NCBI RefSeq assembly: GCF_900452865.1
Contig: NZ_UGOZ01000001.1
Location: forward strand, 434,001-498,000
Reading direction: 5' to 3'
Origin: Legionella taurinensis
GTDB taxonomy: Bacteria > Pseudomonadota > Gammaproteobacteria > Legionellales > Legionellaceae
Length of the DNA stretch: 64,000 nucleotides
Shown: one piece after another, positions 36,972 to 44,890 of the stretch
Position numbering within the stretch: position 1 is the first letter of the stretch
Layout: every line of letters begins with the position of its first letter
Translations under genes and position numbers: made by a program
Notes under the pieces: model-generated
What the model was told of the DNA's origin: nothing
Database searches by the model: none
What the model saw: only the letters and a program-made list of their open reading frames with translations

Positions 36972-38106
36972 CGAACAATTGCATGACGATGAGCGCATGA
37001 TTCGCGACAGCGTCGCGCGTTTTGTCAACAACGATGTGATTCCCTTAATGGCTGAATCGTTCGAACACGGGCAGTTTCCCCGTCAATTGATTAAAAAATC
37101 AGCGGATTTGGGTCTGTTGGGTTTAACCCTGCCGGCGCAATATGGCGGTGCGGAAGCCTCTTATGTGGCCTATGGCATCGTTTGCCAGGAATTGGAAAAG
37201 GGCGACAGCGGTTTGCGCAGTTTTGTCTCGGTACAAAGTTCACTGTGCATGTACCCCATCTTCCGTTACGGCAATGAAGAGCAAAAAATGCGCTTTTTAC
37301 CGGCCATGGCGGCCGGTGAGGTCATTGGCTGCTTTGGACTGACGGAACCCGATTCAGGCTCTGATCCAGCCAGCATGCGCACTCAGGCTAAGAAAGTGGA
37401 CGGCGGTTGGCGTTTAAACGGCAGTAAAATGTGGATTACCAATGCGCCGATTGCTGACATTGCCATCGTCTGGGCCAAGACCGAGGGCGGCATTCGCGGT
37501 TTTATTGTTGAAAAAGGCAGTAAAGGCTTCAGCGCCCCGGAAATTAAACACAAGATGTCGTTAAGGGCTTCCATCACCGGCGAACTGGTGTTTGAAGACG
37601 TTTTTGTTCCCGATGAAAACTTGTTGCCGGGGACCGAAAAGGGCTTGGGCGCGGCTTTAAGCTGCCTCAGTCAGGCCCGTTACGGCATTGCCTGGGGAGC
37701 GATGGGGGCGGCCATGGCCTGCTTCAATGAAACCCGCGACTACCTGCTGGAGCGTAAGCAATTTGACCGCCCATTGGCCTCGTTCCAGTTGATTCAGAAA
37801 GACTTAGCCGCAATGTACACGGAAATTATCAAAGCCCAGTGCTTAAACCTGCAGATTGGTCGCTTGAAAGATCAGCAGCGTGAAACGCCGGTTATGATTT
37901 CACTCGCTAAAGGCAATGCCTGCCGCGAGGCGCTGAAAATAGCCCGCCAATGCCGTAATTTATTAGGCGGCAACGGGATTAGCCTTGAATACAGCGTCAT
38001 CCGTCACATGCTGAATCTGGAATCCGTGTTTACCTACGAAGGAACGGATAATGTGCACACGCTGGTATTAGGCCGTCACATTACCGGCATCAATGCCTTC
38101 AGCTAA
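36949..38106 (+). CDS. gcdH: Glutaryl-CoA dehydrogenase-type acyl-CoA dehydrogenase
   Basis: A 385-residue FAD enzyme that oxidises and decarboxylates glutaryl-CoA to crotonyl-CoA. The sequence follows glutaryl-CoA dehydrogenase closely. It has RSFVSVQSSLCMYPI, GCFGLTEPDSGSDPASM, WITNAPIADIAIVWAK, SLRASITGELVFEDVFVP and RQCRNLLGGNGIS. The catalytic glutamate is in FTYEGTDNVH. The GTG at 36949, inside the upstream gene and preceded by AAGGGAGAAAG, is taken as start. Coupling to a 2-oxoacid dehydrogenase E1 suggests that an oxidative decarboxylation product feeds this enzyme, which is inference. Confidence 0.92.
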   Translation: MDDLLFLDEQLHDDERMIRDSVARFVNNDVIPLMAESFEHGQFPRQLIKKSADLGLLGLTLPAQYGGAEASYVAYGIVCQELEKGDSGLRSFVSVQSSLCMYPIFRYGNEEQKMRFLPAMAAGEVIGCFGLTEPDSGSDPASMRTQAKKVDGGWRLNGSKMWITNAPIADIAIVWAKTEGGIRGFIVEKGSKGFSAPEIKHKMSLRASITGELVFEDVFVPDENLLPGTEKGLGAALSCLSQARYGIAWGAMGAAMACFNETRDYLLERKQFDRPLASFQLIQKDLAAMYTEIIKAQCLNLQIGRLKDQQRETPVMISLAKGNACREALKIARQCRNLLGGNGISLEYSVIRHMLNLESVFTYEGTDNVHTLVLGRHITGINAFS

Positions 38107-38126
38107 TTCACTTTGTCCCACATAAA

Positions 38127-38172
38127 CCGCAGGCAACGTCCTTTGCTTTTATGGCAAGGCGGTTGCCTGCGG
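38127..38172 (+). terminator. Long hairpin after gcdH
   Basis: CCGCAGGCAAC at 38127-38137 and GTTGCCTGCGG at 38162-38172 pair perfectly over 11 bases, with a partly paired inner loop. No T run follows, so termination efficiency is uncertain. The rest of the 295-base gap to 38402 holds only a CTATACT element and an unlikely small open frame. Confidence 0.6.
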
Positions 38173-38227
38173 CGATCCCTAAAGCATCCACTGTCCTCCT
38201 GAACCCAAGCAATTCACCCTGCGTTGA

Positions 38228-38234
38228 CTATACT
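38228..38234 (+). promoter_or_regulatory. CTATACT -10-like element before the GGDEF-EAL gene
   Basis: GTTGACTATACTTTTA contains CTATACT, 168 bases before the ATG. The same GTTGACTATACT string recurs before the glyoxalase-like gene at 42861. Confidence 0.4.
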
Positions 38235-38401
38235 TTTACATATATTCTGGCTTGGATAGGAAGCGCCGGCTTAGGATTGACCATGAAGGGACGCAGAATG
38301 ACTCACCGCATAAACCCAGGCAATTTGAAACCCCGTCGTACATGCTTAGTTCACGCAATGAAACGGCTGCGTGTTAATCTTATTGGCGTAGGGAGTTAAT
38401 T

Positions 38402-40156
38402 ATGGAAATCCAGGTGTTATTGGCCGGTGATGAAAAGAAGGAATTATTACGCATCAAAAAGCTGTTGAGTACCATCAAAAAAAGCCGTTTCCGGGTGCAT
38501 GTGGTTCTTAATCCTGACAATGCGCTGGCCGAAACCCTGGGTGGCCATGTGGATGTCTGCCTGGTTGATTTTGTGACCGAGCCCCTCGATGGGTTTAATC
38601 TGGTAAGGAAGGCCATCGGCAAAGGCAGTGAGGTGCCTTTTGTTGTTTTAGCTTCCGAAGAAGACAGTACAGAAGCCAGCGATGCAGGAGCCAGTGATTG
38701 CCTTAATAAGCAGGAGCTGAACGGGCAGTTGCTCGATCGGGTTATCCGCTATACGATTGAGCGCAAAAAAAGTGAAGATCAGTTAACCAAAGTCAATCAG
38801 CAATTGCAGTATCTCGCCAATTATGACCTGTTAACGGGCCTTGCCAATCGCAATCAGTTCAACAACCAGCTTCCTTTCATCATTGAGCGGTGCATGCGGC
38901 AAAAATTATCCCTGGCCGTGCTGTTTCTTGATCTGGATGAGTTTAAGCAGATCAATGACGCCTGGGGACACAGTTACGGGGATTTGTTATTGAGGCAGGT
39001 GGCGAAGCGGCTGAGAAAAAACCTGCGTAAAGTCGATAATATTTATCGCTTGGGCGGTGATGAATTCATTGTGGTGGTTGACGGCCATATTAATGAAGAT
39101 CAGGTGTCGCATCTAGCTGATAAAATCATTGCCATTCTGTCAGAACCTTTCATCCTTAATGAGTACAAATGCCAGATGTCGACCAGCATAGGCATCAGCT
39201 TTGCCAACTTTGATTCCATGCGTCCGTCGGAGCAATTAAGTAAAGAAGCCGACATCGCCATGTACAATGCAAAAAAGAATGGCCGTAACACCTACCAATT
39301 TTACCGTGCGGAATACGTCGATGACGTCCTGCGTTACACTCATTTAACACTCGATTTGTACGAAGCCCTGTCCAATAATCAGTTCAGGTTGCAGTACCAG
39401 CCTTTAATCAGCCTGGATGGCGATGTCATGATGGGTGTTGAAGCGCTCCTGCGTTGGTATCATCCGCAATGGGGCAATATTCCACCCAAGGTGTTTATTC
39501 CGCTGGCTGAGAAAAACGGCTTGATTAATCCCATTGGCGAATGGGTCATGCGCGAGGCCTGCATGCAAAGTCGACAGTGGCAGGAAGAAGGCTATGCCCC
39601 CCTGCACATGGCAATCAACATTGCCATCAGTCAATTGCAGCACCCTCATTTTGTTGACACCATGAAAAATATTATCCAGGAAACGCAGGTCGATCCCTCC
39701 CGACTGGAACTGGAAATTTCGGAATCATCGATCACCACCAATTTCCATGAGTGCGCGCAAAAGATGAGTGAATTAAAGGAGATAGGGGTGCACTTTGTGA
39801 TCGATGATTTTGGCACCGGGTATTCCAATCTCGGTTATTTAAAACATTTTCCCTTCGACAAACTTAAAATTGACAAATTGTTTATTGATGAAATTACCTC
39901 TAATAACAATGAACAATACATTGTCGAAGCCATCATTAATCTGGCTAAACAAATGAACCTGGAGGTTCTTGCCGAAGGGGTGGAAACCCGGGAGCAGTTA
40001 AACTACCTGCGCAAACATCACAGTGATCAGGTTCAGGGCTTTTATTACAGCGAACCGCTGGATGTTGATGTGTGTACGCGGTTACTGGCCAAGGGTAACA
40101 AATGGAACCCTTTGATAAAGAAAAACAGCCACAAAGTCTATAATAAATTGAGGTAG
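38402..40156 (+). CDS. Receiver-GGDEF-EAL cyclic-di-GMP protein
   Basis: A 584-residue soluble regulator. A receiver-like domain covers residues 1-120, with D56 in CLVDF as the likely phospho-acceptor and K103 as the conserved lysine. The diguanylate cyclase domain at about 135-300 keeps an intact GGDEF (218-222) in YRLGGDEFIVVV. The phosphodiesterase domain at about 315-575 keeps EAL (347-349), and IDDFGTGYSNLGYL near 467 with its metal-binding acidic pair. Both catalytic domains may be active. It may respond to an unknown histidine kinase; none is adjacent. AGGGAG lies before the ATG. Confidence 0.92.
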   Translation: MEIQVLLAGDEKKELLRIKKLLSTIKKSRFRVHVVLNPDNALAETLGGHVDVCLVDFVTEPLDGFNLVRKAIGKGSEVPFVVLASEEDSTEASDAGASDCLNKQELNGQLLDRVIRYTIERKKSEDQLTKVNQQLQYLANYDLLTGLANRNQFNNQLPFIIERCMRQKLSLAVLFLDLDEFKQINDAWGHSYGDLLLRQVAKRLRKNLRKVDNIYRLGGDEFIVVVDGHINEDQVSHLADKIIAILSEPFILNEYKCQMSTSIGISFANFDSMRPSEQLSKEADIAMYNAKKNGRNTYQFYRAEYVDDVLRYTHLTLDLYEALSNNQFRLQYQPLISLDGDVMMGVEALLRWYHPQWGNIPPKVFIPLAEKNGLINPIGEWVMREACMQSRQWQEEGYAPLHMAINIAISQLQHPHFVDTMKNIIQETQVDPSRLELEISESSITTNFHECAQKMSELKEIGVHFVIDDFGTGYSNLGYLKHFPFDKLKIDKLFIDEITSNNNEQYIVEAIINLAKQMNLEVLAEGVETREQLNYLRKHHSDQVQGFYYSEPLDVDVCTRLLAKGNKWNPLIKKNSHKVYNKLR

Positions 40157-40168
40157 CGGAGAAAATCG

Positions 40169-40399
40169 ATGAGTAATCTTGAAAAAGAAACCGTGGATAC
40201 CCTGGTTAAACCGGAGCCGGATTTTGGCGATGAACTCTCACTGGAAGACTCGTCCAATGAATCAAACCAGAACCAGTTTATCAGCGGTGACGAAGTGGAT
40301 TTGTTGGGCGATGGCGTCCCGGGCTATGAAACCACCGGTGAAAGTGATCCGCTCGATCAGATTGGCAATGATATCCTGGTCAATAGTCCCAAATCGTAG
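40169..40399 (+). CDS. Small acidic protein, function unknown
   Basis: A 76-residue very acidic protein (LEKETVDTLVKPEPDFGDEL, then SGDEVDLLGDGVPGYE). It has no membrane segment and no recognised family. AGCGGAGAAAATCG before the ATG gives a plausible ribosome site. It begins 12 bases after the GGDEF-EAL gene and is probably on the same transcript. The composition suggests a disordered, possibly regulatory or binding protein. Confidence 0.6.
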   Translation: MSNLEKETVDTLVKPEPDFGDELSLEDSSNESNQNQFISGDEVDLLGDGVPGYETTGESDPLDQIGNDILVNSPKS

Positions 40400-40508
40400 C
40401 CAGAACCTGAACCCGTCAAATCCTGTTAAATAATTTTTGCCAATCCCTTGAAAAACAGACCGTAACCCCTATGTTTAATATCACCCCTTCTTAAACTTTC
40501 AGGAGAAA

Positions 40509-40946
40509 ATGATGAACATACGTAGTTATTATCCCTTGCAAAAAGATTTAAGTAATATTTTTGACCATTTCTTTCGCGATAATGGTGCAGACTCTTCGTT
40601 TGTAGACACAGGCACCTGGGCTCCGGCTGTTGATATCAAAGAAGAAAAGGAAAAATTCCTGGTGGTGGCGGATATCCCTGGCGTTAATAAGGATGATATC
40701 CATATTGCTCTCGAAAATAACGTGCTGACCATCAGCGGTGAAAGAAAATTTGAAAGCAAGGAAGAGAAGAATGGTTATTCCCGGGTAGAGCGCGTGCAGG
40801 GCCAGTTTTACCGCCGATTCAGCCTGCCGCAAACGGCCGATGAGTCACAAATCAGTGCCACCTACAAGCACGGCGTTCTGGAAATTTCCATCCCTAAAAA
40901 GCCCATGGCTGTACAAAAGAAAATTGAAGTCAAAACTGAGGAATAA
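40509..40946 (+). CDS. Small heat-shock protein Hsp20
   Basis: A 145-residue alpha-crystallin-type chaperone that holds unfolding proteins. The alpha-crystallin domain starts at about residue 38 (WAPAVDIKEEKEKFLVVADIPG) and includes LENNVLTISGERK and ATYKHGVLEISIPKK; the C-terminal tail is charged. GenBank-style starts at either of two adjacent ATGs (40509 or 40512) are possible after AGGAGA. No obvious heat-shock promoter is seen. Confidence 0.93.
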   Translation: MMNIRSYYPLQKDLSNIFDHFFRDNGADSSFVDTGTWAPAVDIKEEKEKFLVVADIPGVNKDDIHIALENNVLTISGERKFESKEEKNGYSRVERVQGQFYRRFSLPQTADESQISATYKHGVLEISIPKKPMAVQKKIEVKTEE

Positions 40947-40954
40947 ATGCTTGC

Positions 40955-40989
40955 TAACCCGGACACGGCCTAATGGCCTATCCGGGTTA
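40955..40989. terminator. Hairpin between convergent hsp20 and coiled-coil genes
   Basis: TAACCCGGA and TCCGGGTTA pair over nine bases, with an inner GGCC-TAAT-GGCC stem-loop. It could end transcription from both sides. No long T run is present. Confidence 0.6.
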
Positions 40990-41024
40990 CGCGTGATACT
41001 TATTTCTACAGCGGCCCATTCCCA

Positions 41025-42770
41025 TCATTGAATGAGCAGAGGCTTTTGTTCCTCTCTGTTTTCCTCTTTGTCATGAACAAAGTGAGTTTTAGTGAATAAA
41101 TCCTGTAATTGGTTGCAATACGCTTTGTTGTGCAGGGAAAACGCTTCATCCGCCATCAGTGTATAAAGCGACTGTACCCCCTGATGACGCCCTTTACCAA
41201 AAAAATGAGACTTTGACCAATGGCTGTCTTTGCGCGATGCGGCGATTTCGCGCATTTTCAGGCTAAGCATCGATAATTTTTCCGTTTCGGGCCATGCCTT
41301 TTTTTGCAGTTTTTTTATTTCCGCCATGATTTCTTTCACCCCGGCGCTGTTGGTTCCAGTGCAGTGCTGCTGCAACAGCTTTTCCCAGGTTTCCAGTTGC
41401 GGTAAGGTTTCTTGGGGGTGCATCACGGCGGGCGAACTGTCGAACCCGGTCTGTAATTGATCCTTTAACTGTTGGTTTTGCGCTGCTAACTCTTTATTGT
41501 TCTGTTTCAGGGTGGCTATCGCTTTGTCTGACTGTTGCTGGGTTTGTTGCAGGTTTTTTAATTGATTTAACAGGTTTTTTATCCAGGCAATGAACGACAT
41601 TTTTTGCGGGTTATTCTGAGATGTCATCAAAGATTGGGCGTTTGCCAGCTCAGAGGCTTTGTCGATCAGGGCTTTGTTTTCCTGGGCGAGTTTGTCGCAT
41701 TTCACCTTTAAGTCTTCCAGGGGTTGTTTCAGCGGCAAGGGAGGTGTCTTATGCACCAGTTTTTCAATTTCAGCCTGTTGCTCTTTGATTTGTTTACGCA
41801 AGTTTTCCTGTTCAGCCAGGGAAGCCTCGTACTGTTGTTTAAACTGTTGCACTTTCAGTTTTTCGTAACTGGCCTGCCAGTGTTCACCATAAGCGCGAAT
41901 GTAATCCTCAAGGGTGGCGTTTGTTCCAAGCGGCTCTTTCAAGAGGGCACGGATGAAAACGCTGAGTTCCTCATGCCTTTGCTGCAAGCGCTGGTATTTT
42001 TCCAAAAGCGCCTGGTAATGAGCCTGGGTTTCCAGACGGACATTTTCTACGGCAAGGCAGGACTGAAAAATCTGTAAATCCTTATCCATCTGTGCCGTTT
42101 GCGCCTGTAGCTTCGAGCTGATTGGCTTTTTAAATGGGGGGACCGATTTGGGAATCAAATTTAAAAGGGCATCCCGTGCACCTTTTAAGCCCTTTTGCAT
42201 GCTGCTCCACTGTAAATCAGTCCCGGAAGTGGTTTTTTTATGGGCCTCCGCTTCTTCAAAAAGAACAATATAGGGCGTGGTTAGAAAATCAATCACTTTA
42301 ATGGCGGACGCAAGGAAATCATCTAACTGTTTATTCTTGGCAACCAAGGGCTCAAGGTCAGCGAATAAAATGGTACGAAGGAAAGCACAATGAGCATCGC
42401 TTGCACTTCTTTCTTCCGTGCAGAAGCTCTTTAGATAGACTGAGGCGCTGGCTTCCTGCCGGTAGGGGCCGAGCAGCGCATTCAAAGCGTTATTATCGGC
42501 CACAGTCCAGGTCATCAACCCTTCTTTTTTAAGGTAGCGAAAGTAGGCACCGGAAAGGGCCAGGGCGTTCGAGTTTTCACTGCTGATGTATTGCAGAATT
42601 TTAGTGGAAACCTGCGAAAAAAGCTGGGTGTATTCTGGTTTGTTATCTTTCAGTGCTTTGGGTTTGCTAATTTCAATTATAAATTCGCTGATATTAATTA
42701 AAAAAGCAGACAACTCACTGGGGGATGAAGCCCAGGTACGGCGTTGGAGCGGAGTTAATTGAATTGGCAT
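41025..42770 (-). CDS. Long coiled-coil protein, possible Dot/Icm effector
   Basis: About 581 residues, no signal peptide, no recognised family. The N-terminal third is helical (LTPLQRRTWASSPSELSAFL). Residues about 235-450 form long coiled-coil stretches rich in Gln, Lys and Glu (EQENLRKQIKEQQAEIEKLV). The C-terminus ends in an acidic and polar tail (KEENREEQKPLLIQ), a composition seen in many Dot/Icm translocation signals. The frame opens at 42812; the ATG at 42770, preceded by GAGGGATCC, is the better start. Export is inferred from composition only. It resembles in style, not in sequence, the coiled-coil protein at 26540. Confidence 0.72.
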   Translation of the reverse strand: MPIQLTPLQRRTWASSPSELSAFLINISEFIIEISKPKALKDNKPEYTQLFSQVSTKILQYISSENSNALALSGAYFRYLKKEGLMTWTVADNNALNALLGPYRQEASASVYLKSFCTEERSASDAHCAFLRTILFADLEPLVAKNKQLDDFLASAIKVIDFLTTPYIVLFEEAEAHKKTTSGTDLQWSSMQKGLKGARDALLNLIPKSVPPFKKPISSKLQAQTAQMDKDLQIFQSCLAVENVRLETQAHYQALLEKYQRLQQRHEELSVFIRALLKEPLGTNATLEDYIRAYGEHWQASYEKLKVQQFKQQYEASLAEQENLRKQIKEQQAEIEKLVHKTPPLPLKQPLEDLKVKCDKLAQENKALIDKASELANAQSLMTSQNNPQKMSFIAWIKNLLNQLKNLQQTQQQSDKAIATLKQNNKELAAQNQQLKDQLQTGFDSSPAVMHPQETLPQLETWEKLLQQHCTGTNSAGVKEIMAEIKKLQKKAWPETEKLSMLSLKMREIAASRKDSHWSKSHFFGKGRHQGVQSLYTLMADEAFSLHNKAYCNQLQDLFTKTHFVHDKEENREEQKPLLIQ

Positions 42771-42865
42771 AAGGATCCCTCGGTTACCTGTCAATTTAAT
42801 GGACTCCATCATACCCGAGTTTGTTAATGCTTAAAAAGGCTAACGCCAAAAAATAGCGCCGTTGA

Positions 42866-42872
42866 CTATACT
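42866..42872 (+). promoter_or_regulatory. CTATACT -10-like element before the VOC gene
   Basis: GTTGACTATACT ends 30 bases before the ATG, a normal promoter distance. The 12-base string is identical to the one at 38223-38234. Confidence 0.45.
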
Positions 42873-42901
42873 CAATTACATCCAACCACAAGGAGGTAAA
42901 A

Positions 42902-43285
42902 ATGAACCAACCGCAGACAGGGGAGTTTTGCTGGAATGAACTGGCTGTCGCTGACAAAGAGGCGGCTCAATCGTTTTATGGTCAATTGTTGGGCTGGACA
43001 TTCACTGATCATGACCTGGGCGAGTTCACCTACACGATGATAAAAAACCGTGATCAGGAGTTTGGCGGCCTCTGGCAAATCCCTAATGACCGGCAAAAGG
43101 AGATTCCGCCGCACTGGATGGGGTATATTCTGGTGGATGACCTTGAAAAGACCTTGGCTAAGGCGGAAAAACTGGGTGCACAGGTCATCATGCCCATTAC
43201 CCAGGCAGGTGAGATGGGTCGTTTTATTATCCTTAGGGATCCTGCCGGCGCCAACATTGCATTCTGGCAATCGGGCACGAAATAA
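42902..43285 (+). CDS. VOC-family (glyoxalase-like) protein
   Basis: A 127-residue protein of the vicinal-oxygen-chelate fold. It has the paired beta-alpha-beta-beta-beta layout: GEFCWNELAVADKEAAQSFY with QLLGWTF in the first half, and WMGYILVDDLEKTLAKAEKLG then FIILRDPAGANIAFWQ in the second. Members include dioxygenases, glyoxalase I and drug-binding resistance proteins; this size and the GEFCWNEL opening fit small stand-alone VOC proteins often listed as lactoylglutathione lyase-like. The substrate is unknown. A strong AGGAGG ribosome site precedes the ATG. Confidence 0.85.
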   Translation: MNQPQTGEFCWNELAVADKEAAQSFYGQLLGWTFTDHDLGEFTYTMIKNRDQEFGGLWQIPNDRQKEIPPHWMGYILVDDLEKTLAKAEKLGAQVIMPITQAGEMGRFIILRDPAGANIAFWQSGTK

Positions 43286-43296
43286 AGTGGAATAAC

Positions 43297-43321
43297 AATG
43301 CCCGCATGACCCGCGGGCATT
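43297..43321 (+). terminator. Hairpin after the VOC gene
   Basis: AATGCCCGC and GCGGGCATT form a nine-pair stem around a seven-base loop, 11 bases after the stop codon. Few T residues follow. Confidence 0.65.
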
Positions 43322-43376
43322 TAACGACGAGAGGCTTGTTATTTCTCGCCGGTCACGGTATTATTGCCATCCAGTT

Positions 43377-43453
43377 CGGGGCGTAGCGCAGCCTGGTAGC
43401 GTACTAGCATGGGGTGCTAGTGGTCGAAGGTTCAAATCCTTCCGTCCCGACCA
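43377..43453 (+). tRNA. tRNA-Pro (anticodon GGG)
   Basis: A complete 77-base cloverleaf: acceptor CGGGGCG with CGTCCCG (one G-T pair), D arm GCGCAGCCTGGTAGCGT, anticodon stem CTAGC/GCTAG around ATGGGGT, so GGG reads CCC codons. The T arm is GAAGG-TTCAAAT-CCTTC and CCA is encoded. The sequence becomes AT-rich directly after it, so it is a likely integration site. Confidence 0.97.
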
Positions 43454-43503
43454 AGCCCAGTAAGGGCTTTAAGAGTTTCCCTCCCTCCTCAAAAGATTTT
43501 AAT

Positions 43504-43524
43504 GGGCACTTTAGTGGGTACTTA
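43504..43524. other. Possible integrase arm-type repeats beside tRNA-Pro
   Basis: GGGCACTTTA and GTGGGTACTTA lie in tandem 50 bases after the tRNA, a pattern often found at tRNA-borne att regions of tyrosine-integrase elements. No integrase gene or second copy of the tRNA 3' end was noticed in the window, so this is only suggestive. Confidence 0.3.
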
Positions 43525-43587
43525 GAAAATCAGATCTTCACAAATGCATAATGATTAATTAAATAATAATATGTCCCCGGAATATAA

Positions 43588-43595
43588 AAGAAAGC
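43588..43595. repeat. Target-site duplication, left copy
   Basis: AAGAAAGC lies directly outside the left inverted repeat and is identical to 44883-44890. Eight bases is the usual duplication size for ISL3-type elements. Confidence 0.92.
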
Positions 43596-43621
43596 GGGTC
43601 TTTCCCAATTACGGGGGCACT
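43596..43621 (+). repeat. Left terminal inverted repeat of the ISL3 element
   Basis: 26 bases, 22 of which match the right end. The outer GG, TCTTTC and GGGGGCACT blocks are shared. The transposase stop codon lies only four bases inside. Confidence 0.88.
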
Positions 43622-43624
43622 CAA

Positions 43625-44800
43625 TCAACAGCATAGTACTCTAACTCTGGTTCTATAATTTTCAAAGTTTTTAAAGCCATAGGCTCGTCTTTGAATCAAT
43701 TTCATTTTTCTATGGAAGCCTTCGGTAATGCCGTTAGACTTGCTGAATCGCCACATTCTCACGATCTCTTCTTTCCAAGAATCTAAGGTTTTACCAAGAG
43801 CGCATAATGATTTGAAAGCGCTGTTTTTTAGTGAGTTGAGCATGTCCAGGAATTGAGGGATGAGCTGACGACAGCGAGGCTTATCTAATGTTTTCTTCAT
43901 TAATATTTCATAAAGACTTTGTTGAAAATGATAGATGGATTCAATAGCGGGATTCTCTTTAAAGAAAGCGTCTCTGGTAATGAGTTGCTGAATGGTTAAT
44001 TTGTCGGGTTTCTTGCGAAGTAGAGCTAATAGGCCGCGATTACTTTTTATTTTTGTTGATAGTTCCCGATAGGTTAGCATGCATTGATGCTGTAATAGTC
44101 GTATGACATGGAATCGGTCTGCGACTATTTTGGCATTGGGAAAGTATTTTTTAACTATGGAACGATAGGTGCTACTTAGGTCCATACAAATGACTTTAAC
44201 TCTTTCTTTTCCCGGGAGAGAAGACAGATAGCTTTTGAGCGTACTCTCGCTCCTGCCTTTTACAATATCGAATATTTTTCTTTTTTTTAAATCACACAAG
44301 GTTGTTGCAAATCCTTGCTTACGACTAAAGAAATGTTCGTCTATCCCAAGGACTGTAGGACATAATGCATTGCTTAGCTCTTTATGTTGCTCTTGGTATT
44401 GTTTTTGATACCAACGCTCAATTGTGGCCTTACCTTTTTTGAATTGCTCAGCCAAATCTTTTTGCGAAACACCCCGCGTATGCTCATGAAAGACAGCGGC
44501 TTGGAGCCGCCATGTTGAACGTTGATGCTTATTAATTCCAGGGAACTGTTGATTGCCATAACGCTTACAGGTGTGGCAATACAATTTATAAGCCTTAAAA
44601 CTTAAGATACTTCTTCGATGCCCTATAAGTTCATGATGAACTTTTCTCATATAAGAAGCTTTTTTACGAACTACCTTACTTTTGCAATGACCACAACGAG
44701 GAAGTCGATTATAAGAAAGTTCTAACCACAATGGTTGATAACCTTTCACTTTCCTTATAGAAAATCCGGGTAAATTTAGGATAAGATCATACTTCGGCAC
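43625..44800 (-). CDS. tnp: ISL3-family transposase
   Basis: A 391-residue DDE transposase. The N-terminus has a zinc-ribbon (CGHCKSK and later CHTCKRYG) and a helix-turn-helix (GVSQKDLAEQFKKGKATIERW). The catalytic core shows TVLGIDEHFF with the first aspartate, VKVICMDLSSTYRSIVKKYFP with the second, and ADRFHVIR. The ISL3-typical end is SNGITEGFHRKMKLIQRRAYGF with the glutamate (key part GITEGFHRKMKLIQRRA). The length is normal for the family and no frameshift is present. Confidence 0.95.
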   Translation of the reverse strand: MPKYDLILNLPGFSIRKVKGYQPLWLELSYNRLPRCGHCKSKVVRKKASYMRKVHHELIGHRRSILSFKAYKLYCHTCKRYGNQQFPGINKHQRSTWRLQAAVFHEHTRGVSQKDLAEQFKKGKATIERWYQKQYQEQHKELSNALCPTVLGIDEHFFSRKQGFATTLCDLKKRKIFDIVKGRSESTLKSYLSSLPGKERVKVICMDLSSTYRSIVKKYFPNAKIVADRFHVIRLLQHQCMLTYRELSTKIKSNRGLLALLRKKPDKLTIQQLITRDAFFKENPAIESIYHFQQSLYEILMKKTLDKPRCRQLIPQFLDMLNSLKNSAFKSLCALGKTLDSWKEEIVRMWRFSKSNGITEGFHRKMKLIQRRAYGFKNFENYRTRVRVLCC

Positions 44801-44856
44801 TTTAATCTCCTTTTGATCGTCAAATCAAGGAGTTAGATTACTCTAACTTAGATTAA

Positions 44857-44882
44857 AGTGCCCCCTTAAATGAGAAAGAGCC
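44857..44882 (-). repeat. Right terminal inverted repeat of the ISL3 element
   Basis: The inverted partner of 43596-43621, ending at 44882 where the second target duplication starts. Confidence 0.88.
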
Positions 44883-44890
44883 AAGAAAGC
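44883..44890. repeat. Target-site duplication, right copy
   Basis: AAGAAAGC, identical to 43588-43595. The reading frame of the interrupted gene continues at 44891. Confidence 0.92.

Larger units (their letters stand above)
43596..44882 (-). mobile_element. ISL3-family insertion sequence, 1287 bp, complete
   Basis: The element is bounded by 26-bp imperfect inverted repeats (22 matches), starting GGGTCTTTCCCAATTACGGG on the left and GGCTCTTTCTCATTTAAGGG read inward from the right. A perfect 8-bp target duplication flanks it. It carries one intact transposase gene, on the minus strand. All parts needed for transposition look intact, so it is probably a recent arrival. Confidence 0.93.

Noticed and set aside
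38151-38399. 82-codon open frame before the GGDEF-EAL gene
   Set aside because: It starts inside the gcdH terminator hairpin, runs across the CTATACT element and has no protein-like pattern.
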